Both the position numbers and the translations under genes were made by a program. Positions 25,158 through 35,712 of a stretch of 64,000 nucleotides of DNA are shown here, one piece after another; position 1 is the stretch's first letter, and each line of letters begins with the position of its first letter. This stretch comes from Larimichthys crocea (Eukaryota; Chordata; Actinopteri; Sciaenidae). The notes beneath the pieces are model-generated. The model had not been told where the DNA came from, ran no database searches, and was given only the letters and a program-made list of their open reading frames with translations. The stretch lies in NCBI RefSeq assembly GCF_000972845.2, contig NC_040016.1, forward strand, positions 23,620,026 through 23,684,025. The letters run 5' to 3'.

Positions 25158-26440
25158 ATGGAGGAAGGCGAGGAAGACATTCATTCGGTTACGGGTTTCA
25201 AGTCTAGTGTATGGAAAGATTTCGGGTTCTACAAGAGAGGGCGGGAGCTGGACAAGACAACGGCAATTTGTAAACTCTGCCGTGCAGCTATAAAATACAC
25301 AAAAAATACACTCCACAAACACTTCTCTGAAGACAACACCGACATGCCAATCATCGCAGAGATGAAGCGGCGCTTCCGACAGGATTTTTTCGATCGTTAC
25401 GTGGAGCTCCAAGAACTCCTCAACAGTGCATCGGCCCTTGATCCCCGATTCAAAGACCTGACTTTCCTTGATGACGTCGACTCCAGAGATCTCATCTTCG
25501 TGAAAATAACAGCACACACACACACACACACGCACACACACTAGCTCAATACCTTAGTTAATTTTGGTCGTTGTCTAATGTTTAGTTGAATGAAATTTTA
25601 ATAAGGTATATTTATGTTGTATTTCTTTACGGCACTGTGTGTGTGTAAGATTGTCAATGTCTCATATCAATCTTCTGTGCAAACACTTCTTACATAGATT
25701 TTTGACAATAATATACATTTTGACTTTGATATGGTTTGTCAGATGAAAGGCATAGGTGCACTGGATGAAGGAGGTGCACTGGATGAAGGAGGGGCAGCTG
25801 AAGGAGGAGGTGATAGAAGCCCCAGCATAGAAGAAAGAAGAGGTTTGTTTTGACTGTGCTTGAGTAGTAGACTGTTCATTTAAAATAGATAAAATATTTA
25901 TCTTTTATCTGAAAAGATGCAGATCTTTTTAATACAGCACAACAGTTTAAGATGTTGTTGGTGTATGCAATGCATGTACATGTTATTATTGTTAAACAGT
26001 GTGTTGTGTTGTGCTGTGTTGACTGCTCGTATTGTTCAACACTAATAATCTTGCACATGTCCTCTACAGATGATGATGTCTTGCCTTCTCCCAAAAAGAA
26101 GACTGCCATGGACCAGCTGTTTGGAGAGTTTGTCACCACAAGAACACCAATGAAGACCACAAGGGAGAAAGCTAAGGATGAAATTTTAAAATACAGAGAA
26201 AGAGACTCTTTAGAACTAGGCGGTGATGTGTTGCAGTGGTGGAAAAAGCAGGCAGTCCTACCACTCCTTTCATCTTTAGCCAAAGATTACTTGTCCATCC
26301 CAGCAACTAGCGTGTCCTCTGAGCGTGTGTTTAGCAGTGCAGGCAATATTGTTACTGCCCAACGAAGTCTCTTGCACCCTGACCATGTTGATCAATTGAT
26401 CTTTCTTAAAAAGAACTTGAAAAAGACACATCTGGGTTAA
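25158..26440 (+). pseudogene. hAT transposase, three exons, catalytic core deleted in frame
   Basis: Exon 1 runs from the ATG at 25158 to about 25499. It opens with the first half of a BED zinc finger (VWKDFGF..., then CKLC at about residues 37-40). The frame then jumps without a stop to sequence that normally lies far downstream (LHKHFSEDN... and SALDPRFKDLTFLDD), so the finger histidines and the first part of the DDE catalytic domain are missing. Exon 2 (25743-25842) is acidic and Gly-rich; it follows a CAG acceptor and ends G|GTTTGT. Exon 3 (26070-26440) follows CCTCTACAG and encodes the hAT C-terminal dimerisation domain: LQWWKKQ, PATSVSSERVFSSAG and LIFLKKNL, ending at TAA. Exon 2 to exon 3 keeps phase (G+AT). 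The exon 1 donor (TTC|GTGAAA) is weak and inferred. The predicted product is about 270 residues, well below the roughly 600 or more of intact relatives. Confidence 0.85.
25512..25542. repeat. (CA)n microsatellite in the hAT intron
   Basis: About 15 CA units with one CG interruption, directly after the inferred exon 1 donor. Confidence 0.9.
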
Positions 26441-26870
26441 ATGTTTCAATTCAGTAGCCTGAACTGTTGCTCTCTTGTTATTCTCATTTGTTCATAACTG
26501 TGAATCATTTCACATTTGGAGGAAAATGCAATGAGTCCCTTTGTTGGTTTTTTAAGTTGTTATATTGGAGGGAATCTCCTGGCCTTAATCTTTTTTTTAG
26601 TAGCCCATTTTATTTGTTTTACCTCCTGTATAAACTAAATGCACTTTTGAAAGCTTAACCTGGAAACCTTAACCTTTTGTAGGTCTTGAGTTGTTCTACA
26701 ACATGCACTAAAGAGGAACCTTTTTGTTTAAGGTTATACTTGTACTACAGTTCCAGAGAGACCTGTAAGCACTCTGTTACTTTATGTGTTTTAAAATAAA
26801 AGGCATAGCTTTAATGCTTCAAGTGCCATAACTTGAACTACTCTGTATTCCATGGTGCACTTTTCTTCTG

Positions 26871-27058
26871 CATTGCATCGTATCGTATCGAATCGCATCG
26901 TATCGCACTGGACCGCATTGTATTAGAATTAAATCGTACTGTATCGCACCGTATCGCAGCATGTGGGAGAATCGTATTGCATCTTAGCACTGGCAATTTC
27001 ATTAATCTTGAATGTATCGAATCGTTGGCAGTGTATCGAGATGCGTATCGTATCGCTT
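26871..27058. repeat. Subterminal ATCG-word array of the hAT element
   Basis: More than a dozen copies of ATCG, many as TATCG or GCATCG, are packed into less than 190 bp just inside the right terminal repeat. Both orientations and spacings vary. In characterised hAT elements, subterminal short repeats bind the transposase. That role here is inferred. Confidence 0.75.
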
Positions 27059-27082
27059 TGATTATGAAGATTCCCATCCCTA

Positions 27083-27090
27083 GTTGCCAC
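27083..27090 (+). repeat. Target-site duplication, right copy (GTTGCCAC)
   Basis: Exact copy of 24788-24795, immediately after the element's terminal CCCTA. Confidence 0.95.
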
Positions 27091-30000
27091 TGTTACCTTG
27101 GCCACATGGATTTTCTATTGTGTAGGCCGTAGAGGTCATCTGCATCAAATATATGGTCATGATTTGATTTGCATCTCACCGAACACAGACATTTGAATCA
27201 GTGCCACTCTAGATGAGTTATAATTAGCAACATTTCATAAGGGGACACACAGTTGTGAGGAAATCAACCTTTTTTACTTTAAAGAAATAAATAACAAAGG
27301 GCTCTTTACCACGAACATGGAAAGCATCTTATCCCATGGATGGGGGACAAGAGCATCATGATTGATAGGTCGGTTGAACAATCTTAGACCGAAACATTAT
27401 GCTAACCATCTATCCTGTCCGCTAGCCTGTTTCAAAGGGACCACATGGAGTTTGTCTTGCAGACGCTTGGAAATACCTGTACTGACGACCAATGTGTTTA
27501 TTTCTTTGCCTGCTAACAATACTCACATAACATCATCTTCAGTGGTAAATGTAAAACAGGCAGAAAGTTATAGCAATAATTCAAAGGAAAGTTGTTCTTT
27601 CCATAGAATGACCTGAATTGTTGCATAAGATAAGTGGATGCAGAAGAAGAAAAAGCTCACCACATGCTGAGATTGTTTGAGGTGCTTTGTTCTGTGCAGG
27701 TAAAATCAGGCTGCAGTATTGTTTGGAGTGTTTGAAACACTGCAGTTTCTCTAACAGCAAAGCTACACTGAAGTAGAAATGGTGGTGATGCTGATGATAA
27801 CAAAAACAATAATGATAATGAGGATGTGGGCATGGCGGTGCCGGTGATGCTGATAGTCATACTGAGGCCCAAAATTAGCCTGTGGTAAAAAATGCTAATG
27901 CTGGCTGGTTTCCTCTGAAGTACATTAACACATTAACGAAGGTTATCACCTTACAACTCATCAAGTGAACAGTAATTACACCTGTTCAGCTTCTTGCATT
28001 AAACATTTTGCTGGCACTCCAAATGTACCGATGCAATTAAGTGCTGACAAAATAGTGGGTTATACTGGGCTGCTTTTGAAGGGCCTCGTTCTGCCTCTCG
28101 GCTAAACAGCAACATGAATGGAATTAATAATAAAAAGAAAGCGGCACTCAGATCCTGAGGGTTAGTGGCCCTGATGTAGGCTCACTGAAAAAATGAAAAC
28201 TGCCAGATGTGTGGCATTACCAGCCAAGACAAACAGAACGTAGAGGGAAGTTAGGTGGCAGCGCAGAGACGCAGAAACAGCTGTTGTCTGGATACTACTG
28301 TGCTGTGGGAGGAGGTCCAACAGTAGTGCATAAGAAAACTGCACTCCTAATAAGATGACTGGACGTCAACAAAACATGGGATCATCATGTGACACACTGC
28401 ACGCAGTGCAGAGGATGACAGGGATGTTTTTAAAATGTCGATCAGCCTATCATCTCAAAGAGGAACTGACTTTTTGCACAGTAGGAGTAGAACTATTTTG
28501 ATAAACACTAACTTTTGCACAACATACTGATAGATAAATCTAGATCATATCTTTTTTGGAGCTTATGTTCATGATTTGGTTGTTATGATGAAACTGTGAA
28601 ACTTTGAACTTTGAACCCTGCAGAAAACTAGCAGCAATAAACTTTTGAGTTTTGGATTATGAATGTAGTGTGACTCAAGTAAAAAGGAATGTCCATAAAC
28701 AGGCAACAATAATTGAATTAAAATGCTCAAAGAGCCACTTGTTCCATGTAAAATAGGTTGTTGCCTGAACGAACTGAATCCACAAAAAAGTTAACTGAAA
28801 ATGGTTCCTTATACTATTTTTGTTAAAGTTCTTTGGAGCACCATTATTAGAGGTTGGGGGTTCTTAAAATTTGGAGGGTCACTAAAATATTGACAACGTG
28901 CTATTTTTGCCATGCATTTCTGTTTTTTTGTTATCCTCATTATTATGCATGACTCATGCACGAGAGTGATTTGTTACTAATTAACCTTATTAAAGACAGC
29001 GTGCAGGCTATTCTTGACATCACCATCGAAGTGTGGCAGCACAATATCACAATATCAATATTATACTGTATATCATCAGATGCACTGACATGGAGCAAAA
29101 GGCTGTTGCTATGAATGTTTCTTTGCGGTCACAGTCCATCTTCTTTTTGAGGGACATGCATCATTTCAGGACTCCCTGAAAACATCTCAGTAACAGCTCT
29201 GACACAGTGAATACCTACAATTTGACCCACAGGCTCTGCATGGAAAAAGAGCAACCTTCCCCTCAGGTATATGGTTTAATACACAGAGCTCAGCACAGTT
29301 AGGCTTGGGTGTAGGAGCACATTTGCTCTGCCATTCAGACAATGTAGCGCCTGTCTGACAGCGAGGTAAAGAGTGAGAATATGCTCACTATAGCATACAC
29401 TTAAACAGATATTGATTTTGTTTTTAGGTGCCTAAAACACATTTTTCTGCTGACCCTGTCCACAACAGTGCTTTGCTCGACTTTTGTGCCAAAACTTCTG
29501 TCTGCTTTTCCAAACTGGGAGAGCGCTGACCACACACAGTGATAGTAAACCACACAAGATAAATTATGATACAAATCACACTGTCCGTAAAACATGATTA
29601 TAAAAATAAAGCCACAAGGTGCCGTTTAAAGAGGCTTTACTGTAAAGTCACCCTGCCAGATACGTCCATATTATAATAACCATTATAATAAACAAAGCCT
29701 GAAATGACAAGCTAAGTGAATGCAGTGTTCTGAATTTTATTTATTTCTATTTTTATTACTTACTTATTTTATTACTTACTTATTTTTCTTACAATGAGCT
29801 GATAACATTTCCTTCCACCATAATGTTTGCCTCTAACACAAAGTGAACCAACAGGCTATAAAGTTTACTTATCGAGCGTCTTCTCTTTATTTTGTTTTTC
29901 CATAAAAGTCTTATCTTCTCTCCATCATGGATGGATGGTGTCCAAATATTGAAGTATCAGCTCTGAAGGCTACAGGTACTGATGCTTTTCTGGAAGTCCT

Positions 30001-31646
30001 GCTGAATTATAGAAGACACTTCTTGAACATTAAGAGTCTACAAACTGCACATTAAATGACTACAACTCATACATGAGAAACCTGCACTGGTTACATAAGA
30101 CAAAATCATTTGTGTTTTCTGGGTTTTCTTCAGATTACAGTCCAGCAGCTATAATAGAGCTCAACACTGAGGTTTGAAACATTGACTAGAATGGTCCTGT
30201 ATTGCCGAGCAAACCGGGACTTTGGGGGTAAGAGCGTCATCTATGATTGGTGACTTAGTACCTGCTGTCTCTGAACTTTTACCACATATGAATCACAATG
30301 TCTGACAGATGATCACAAAAGTCCAGTGTTTGTGTTAGAGCCAGTAAGGAAGACAGGTTATAGAGGCTTGTGGTGAGTTTTGAAGATCACTTCTGGAACC
30401 AGAGCCATCTGGTCATTCTATACTGTATGTGTTGGACTCGTCTGAAGGCAGATTAACTAAATAGTACTAATCTGAAATGAAAGGACTGAAAAGGGAAGGA
30501 GTCCCACTGCAGTCTAGTTACTCAAAGAAGAAGTAACAAACATGTTGACATTTGCACCTCCACGCAACACTATATGGAAACATACATGAGTCTTTTTAAA
30601 ATCACTCATTATCTTTAGTAGAAAATAGTTGTAACATGTGAAACATGTCCACAATGGCAGCAGAAAACGGACAGACATCTCAAACCTGTTTCAATAAAAC
30701 ATTGTTAGATATGAGCAGAGGCAAGAAGACCAGAGAGAGAGAGAAGAGAAGCTGTGATAAAAGGTGTGTTTTAGCATATTTCTGATGAAGCGACCACCTG
30801 ATAACATTTTACATAACCACTGTCAATGTGCAGGCCTCACACTGTCAACCAGAGCAACCTGCAGAATCCTTGTATGTGTGAAATGAAACTCAAATAAAGA
30901 TCTCTTGGTGATGTCAGCCCTCTGAAGCTTAAGTATTTACAGAGATGTAGGAAAGAAGCATCCTCGTACATGTTGTTACTAAGATACAGAGCTTTGTAAA
31001 GCAGCGCTGACACAGAGCGCACACTGAGCCAAATGAGAGTCATTCATACAAACTGCAGAGTGCACAGAGGCCGCTGTAACCACAGATACTTGTAAGTGTT
31101 TACGTATTTTCCAACATACGGGATTGAATCATTTGAAATTAGACGCCATTACAACCAACTGGCATGAACAGGACAGAATAAATAGGCTTCCTGGATATTC
31201 CAGATGATCATGACAAATAAAGGGTCCAGTGGCACATCAACGCCCTGCAGTCAATGCCACAGCTTTTAATACTGGCTGGCAGAACACATTTCTTCCTTTG
31301 GCCTGCTAGCATGTAAAGTAAATGCATTAATAGGGACTGCTGAGGTCCGACTTCCTCAAGACTAAAACATATTGTGTATAAACAGCTTGAACAGAAGAGG
31401 TACCAAGTTAATTTAATCAGATTCATTTTAATTGCTATCAGCCATATGAAAGCCAATCCAATGTGACCCTGTGTGACCCAACGTACTGTGGTTGTCAAAA
31501 ACAGCCTGTGTTGAGTGTGAATCATGGAGTGGAACAAACAAACAGGAGCCAACGCTTTGAATTAATCATATCCACAGTGACAGAGAGCCGAGTTAAATAA
31601 AGTCACTTTGTGTCTTTTTTACTGACATTTCTCAGGTGGCTCAAAC
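27091..31646. other. Non-coding DNA, no gene or element recognised
   Basis: This 4.5-kb stretch has no transposon ends, long repeats or splice-bounded open frames that I can support. Short open frames at 27362, 28162, 29401 and 30837 look like chance. The stretch 27940-28160 is complex, non-repetitive sequence; nothing more can be said from the letters. Confidence 0.4.
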
Positions 31647-31654
31647 ATTTCAAG
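31647..31654 (+). repeat. Target-site duplication, left copy (ATTTCAAG)
   Basis: Matches ATTTTAAG at 32581-32588 in seven of eight bases, as expected for an older hAT insertion. Confidence 0.85.
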
Positions 31655-32580
31655 TAGGGATGCACCGATCCACTTTTTTCACCTCCGATACCGATACCAA
31701 TATCTGAGGTTTAGTATTGGCCGATACCGATGCCATACAGATACAGACCAACAGCGCGGAGTTATGGTAACAAACTGTAAGTTTCATTAGGGGGGAAAGA
31801 CTGGGATCATGAGACTTGACTTAAACATTTCTTTCCTATTTTTTAAAACAAACAGATAGACAAATAAACAGATATAAATGTACTGAATTACTTATTTATT
31901 TAATAATTGTGCACCAGTAAAACAATCTAAATCATAAAAATATAGTATGACTGGTTCAGTCAGTGCAATTAGGGATTCAAAATACAATGTAAAACATGTG
32001 CTGTTAAACTTAAAAGTGACACGGGGGAAACGTCAGAGCTCCAGATATCTGTTGTGAAACTCTTTGACTCTTTGAGCTTTGACGTCTTTTATCCTCTCCA
32101 ATATGTGTTTGGACACTTTACCATGCAGTTCAGGTAGAGCCGTCTCGGACAAATATTTTCGGCTTACCATGTCATACCGTGGCTCCAGGTGGCTAATTAG
32201 CAGCCGAAATCCCTTGTCTCCAACAACCAACAGCGGTTGCTCATCCATTACGATAAAGTTCAAAATCCTGTTGGTGATTTTGGTTGCCTGCACACTGTTC
32301 ATTGGAAATTTGTCTCCTCTTTCCTTCATTTCCTTTAAGGTTAGCAGCTTTATGCCGCCTTCTTTTGTTTTGTATTCTGTTCAACAAACTCTGCATGCTC
32401 TCTCACATGAAATTTTTGTAAGTGCTTTATGAGGTTTGTTGTATTATAACCAGACGTTTTAGTACCGCCCCTCGGAACATTCACTTTACAGATGTTGCAC
32501 GTAGCCGTGGAGCTTGTAGACTGAGGTAATTGTGCAATAGCTCCAGATACCGATACAAATATCGGATCAGTGCATCCCTA
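31655..32580 (-). mobile_element. hAT DNA transposon remnant, 926 bp
   Basis: The ends TAGGGATGCACCGATCC and (reverse complement of the right end) TAGGGATGCACTGATCC differ at one position in 17. Subterminal CCGATACCGATACC and GATACCGATACAAATATCGG words lie inside both ends. An imperfect 8-bp duplication flanks it. Coding remnants of a BED-finger transposase lie on the minus strand at 32033-32520. The terminal repeats differ from those at 24796-27082, so this is a separate hAT family. Confidence 0.9.
32033..32520 (-). pseudogene. hAT (ZBED-like) transposase N-terminal remnant
   Basis: Reading down from about 32520, one frame encodes a BED finger: CNIC (plus-strand near 32490-32501), then TTNLIKH and a second histidine in KFH, giving C-x2-C...H-x4-H. 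That frame stops at 32350-32352. A different frame then opens at 32329 and runs to 32033 (98 codons) with motifs of the next domain of hAT transposases, including ITNRILNFIVMDEQPLLVV, HLEPRYDMVSRKY and LPELHGKV. A frame change and a stop therefore separate the DNA-binding finger from the rest, and the catalytic and dimerisation domains are absent. It is a pseudogene fragment inside the 926-bp element. Confidence 0.85.
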
Positions 32581-32588
32581 ATTTTAAG
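32581..32588 (+). repeat. Target-site duplication, right copy (ATTTTAAG)
   Basis: Counterpart of 31647-31654 with one C/T difference. Confidence 0.85.
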
Positions 32589-33243
32589 TCCTGTTTTTCG
32601 TTGAAAAGTGCATCTGAACTTCTGGATTTTAATCATGCTGGAGATGAAGAGAAGAAATTCAGGCTAAGGTTTCCTGTCATGACAGAGCCTGTTATACAAA
32701 ACACTATAGGACACGATGCAAGCATATAAACATGCAAGGCTTTGATAGACTTAGTCTATGTTATCTATCTACCTGTACAGTCAACAAAGGACCTAAGTAA
32801 TTATTTAACACTAAATATGACAAAACACTTTAGCTTGTCTGCTCTTCCATATTTTTCCTATTTTTAACAGGACAACATGCTGTCCTGCTGCCTGAAACAA
32901 ACTCAACAAAAACATAAATGCAACACTGGTTGTCTTTCTCATTTTGCAGGAGTTGAAGTTAAAGATCTCAGACTTCTTCTCTACACACAAACCGTTTATT
33001 TCTGTCAAATGTGTTAAAATCCATGTTAGTGACACGATAATCCATGCACAGGACACGTGTGGCATATCAAGATGTGACTAAACAGCAGGACTGTGACAGT
33101 TTTGTCTTGAACTGTACTGGAAATGTACAGCTTCATTTTGAAAAAGACATTTACACCCTTAGCTATGGCTATATATCACAGCTTTTTCACACAGTTGAAT
33201 CGGTTGCTGATTGTGGATTGCAGCTTGTGTGTATGCACTAGAT
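32589..33243. other. Non-coding DNA, nothing recognised
   Basis: No supported exon or element. Confidence 0.4.
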
Positions 33244-33440
33244 GACCACATGTGTGGTCTATAGTCTCCAAAAGTAGATTGGGAGCCAGAGCTTTCAGCC
33301 ATCAGGCTCCTCTTCTGTGGAACAAACTACCATTCTGGGTTCAGGAGGCAGACATGGTCAACACCTTTAAGAATAGGCTTAAGACTTTCCTTTTTGATAG
33401 AGCTTTTAGCTCCTACATACATCTTAAACAGTGTAAATAT
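33244..33440 (+). pseudogene. LINE ORF2 C-terminal fragment
   Basis: The forward frame contains SKSRLGARAFSHQAPLLWNKLP, then a short linker and FKNRLKTFLFDRAF. The pattern RxGxRAFSxxAPxLWNxLP...FKxxLKTxLF is the usual extreme C-terminus of many teleost LINE proteins. No upstream RT domain adjoins it, as in a 5'-truncated copy. The sequence to about 33720 may be its 3' untranslated part, but I cannot confirm this. Confidence 0.65.
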
Positions 33441-33984
33441 AATACAAAATGGGTCTGTCCAACTCAGATAAATGTCCACACTGCACTCTGCACCAGAGAT
33501 GACTACCTTCACTCTTTATGGCTGTGTCCACCTGCGCAGCACCTCTTCTTTAAGGTAGAAAAGCTCTCTGCAGAGGATTCCTCTCTCCATCATATAATTG
33601 GTGATTTATCCTCGGTTTGACTTCGACCGAAACACACAAGAGTCACATCGGTTGCCCAAGAAGACCATCCTTAAAACTGAAAATCCAACCAAGCAATAAA
33701 CTTGATCTCAGGTCAAATCTTCTCAGGGAACACAGCAATGGAAAAATAACTCTCAACCAGGACTTAATTTATTTCACATTTTTAATTTAATATAATAATT
33801 TAAAATTTTGTCTGTTATTGAATGCCACACAAACAACAAATGATCTTTCTCTCACTCACTAATTATCTATTAAATCCAACAATTCTCAATCGATGCACCT
33901 AGCATGGTTAGTTTACAGATTACTTTTGCTTCATTTATTTGTTTATTAGTATAATCTGCACATAATCTGTTTCTTCAGTGATTA

Positions 33985-34124
33985 TTTTCTGCCCTTATGT
34001 CTTCATTTGACAGCCAGTGTAGGGAGGCAGGCAGAGAGACAGACACAACAACAAAGGTCTGCCCAGCAGGCGCTGTGGTCACATGGCACGCAGCCCAACC
34101 ACTGAGCCACTGCAGCACCCTGGT
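33985..34124 (-). mobile_element. tRNA-derived SINE fragment, B box lost
   Basis: On the minus strand CCAGGGTGCTGCAGTGGCTCAGTGGTTGGGCTGCG resembles an SINE head with an A box (GGCTCAGTGGTTGGGC). CCATGTGACCACAGCG, GGGCAGACCTTTGTTG and CTCTCTGCCTGCCTCCC then follow. The expected B box between CCTGCT and GGGCAGACC is missing, so the copy could not be transcribed by Pol III. Confidence 0.55.
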
Positions 34125-35210
34125 GTTAAGTTTTAGTGAAGTTGGCTAATTCCACTGCTGTCACACACTGTGATGATGTGGCATTTTCTTTCTTTTTTTT
34201 AATTAAAAAAAAAAGAACAATTAAATTACTTCTGCACAACAGATCGGAAGCTGATCCCAAAGTCTGGCACATTTCTGCCAGTGAACTCACAATACTCCCA
34301 CATAACATGAGCGATTGCTCAGCAGTGGTTTTGATGAACCATGCAGCAAAAACATAAAATGCTCATGTACAGACTCTGTGTGCATTTAGATACAAGGAAG
34401 GAATTAGGAATTAGTAAAAGCACAGCCCCATCTGTCCAATACTGAAAAACCACTCCTTACAGTTTAATATCACATTACATAGTACAGTGTCCAAAATGAT
34501 CCAACAGTGAAATCAGCACCTCTAAAACATTCACGATGAACCTTCATGATGGTCCAACTACAGAGCTGTTTACTATCACTGTGTATGCACTAAATAAACT
34601 GGAAACATATCAGAAGATACACAACATTAAAAAGACTCAGGCTGGGATCAGTTAAATGGTGTGACAGCTCTACTCAATATTTCAAAATGGAGAAAGTCAT
34701 CAAGTCATATCAAAATTACAATGCAACTTTGAATTCAAAGACATAAATGGCTTCGTATGCTGTGATAATCTCAGCATTACTGTCATATTTCACAGTGCTG
34801 CTGCATGCTCGTGAGTAGAAAGCCAGCGGCTCAGCAACTAAAGAATACTAAAATAATCATTGGAACATTTTTACAAAACATCAGTGTCTCCAGTGTGCTC
34901 ATTAGAGCACAAAAACAAAAAGAATTTACTAGAGAGACTCAGATAAATGCTCAATATGTACACAATGCTACACCATGAACACTCCATGAAATGAGAGCCA
35001 CTGAACAAAGTAATGCTGCCGGCTAAGTTATTAGAGCAGCAGTGTGTGTGTGTGTGCAGCAGTCTGCACTGAAGGAAAGGATGTGAACACAACATCTAAT
35101 GTTTATTCTATCTGTAATCAACTTTCTTACATCCCTTAAAATAAAAAAAAGAAGGAAAATCAATTACTCTCCTAATTTTATTGTCGGTACGCAGCAGTAA
35201 ATACACTTAC

Positions 35211-35283
35211 CTTCAACCTTGCCGGCTTCCCACGGCCTTGCAGATGGATAATTATAGCGAGGATGGAGGAACGGATGGAGAGG
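35211..35283 (-). other. Candidate internal exon, unidentified (73 bp)
   Basis: On the minus strand a strong polypyrimidine acceptor (TTCCCTCTTTCCCCCAG) is followed by 73 bases and a consensus donor GAAG|GTAAGTG. Two of three frames are open; one reads RYNYPSARPWEAGKVE. I do not recognise the protein. The splice signals are better than most chance pairs, but a single exon without neighbours in the window is weak evidence. It could belong to a gene with long introns. Confidence 0.3.
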
Positions 35284-35589
35284 CTGGGGGAAAGAGGGAA
35301 TAGAAAAAACAAGACAGGTTTAATTACTGTAGGGTACAGACGACTAATAAGACTTCTCTGTCACATTGTGATCTAACATATGGGGGTCGTGAGCTAGAAT
35401 GTTACGCTGACTGATTAAGGATAAGGCCCATGTGACAGCATCGCTCTGGCAGGAAGCTGCTTCACTATTGACAAAGGGAGCAGAGACGCTCGAAGACAAG
35501 CCCCAACAGATACGTATGTTTCCCCACCTGTAGCTCTGCCTGTGGGTTAAATCATTTACATCCACCCGATGTAAAACATTTATATAATA

Positions 35590-35712
35590 ATATGGTAAAA
35601 AGCAATGACATGTAACAAAGGGCCACAGACTGGAATGGAACCCTGCAGTAAAGACTCAGCTTTAGTACATGTGGTGCGGGCTTTACCAGGTGAGCTACCT
35701 GAGCGCCCCAGG
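35590..35712 (-). mobile_element. tRNA-derived SINE, family 2 (degraded)
   Basis: On the minus strand GGGGCGCTCAGGTAGCTCACCTGGTAAAGCC corresponds to the tRNA-like head, with a decayed B box GGGTTCCATTCC and the family phrase TGTGGCCCTTTGTTACATGTCATTG. It is clearly related to 18711-18852 but with many changes. Confidence 0.65.

Larger units (their letters stand above)
24796..27082 (+). mobile_element. hAT DNA transposon, ZBED-like, internally deleted
   Basis: The element is bounded by a perfect 8-bp duplication GTTGCCAC. Its left end TAGGCTTGGGAAGATTC and the reverse complement of its right end TAGGGATGGGAATCTTC match at 13 of 17 positions. Both subterminal zones are loaded with ATCG words: ATCGATACGACC and GCATCGTATC on the left (24820-24945), and a dense array at 26871-27058 on the right. 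Inside is a plus-strand transposase remnant (25158-26440). The exact duplication and readable coding frame indicate a fairly recent insertion. The loss of the catalytic core makes it non-autonomous. Confidence 0.93.

Noticed and set aside
25952..26069. Upstream part of the open frame that runs into hAT exon 3
   Set aside because: It is intron sequence before a CCTCTACAG acceptor. The dimerisation-domain homology starts only after the acceptor.
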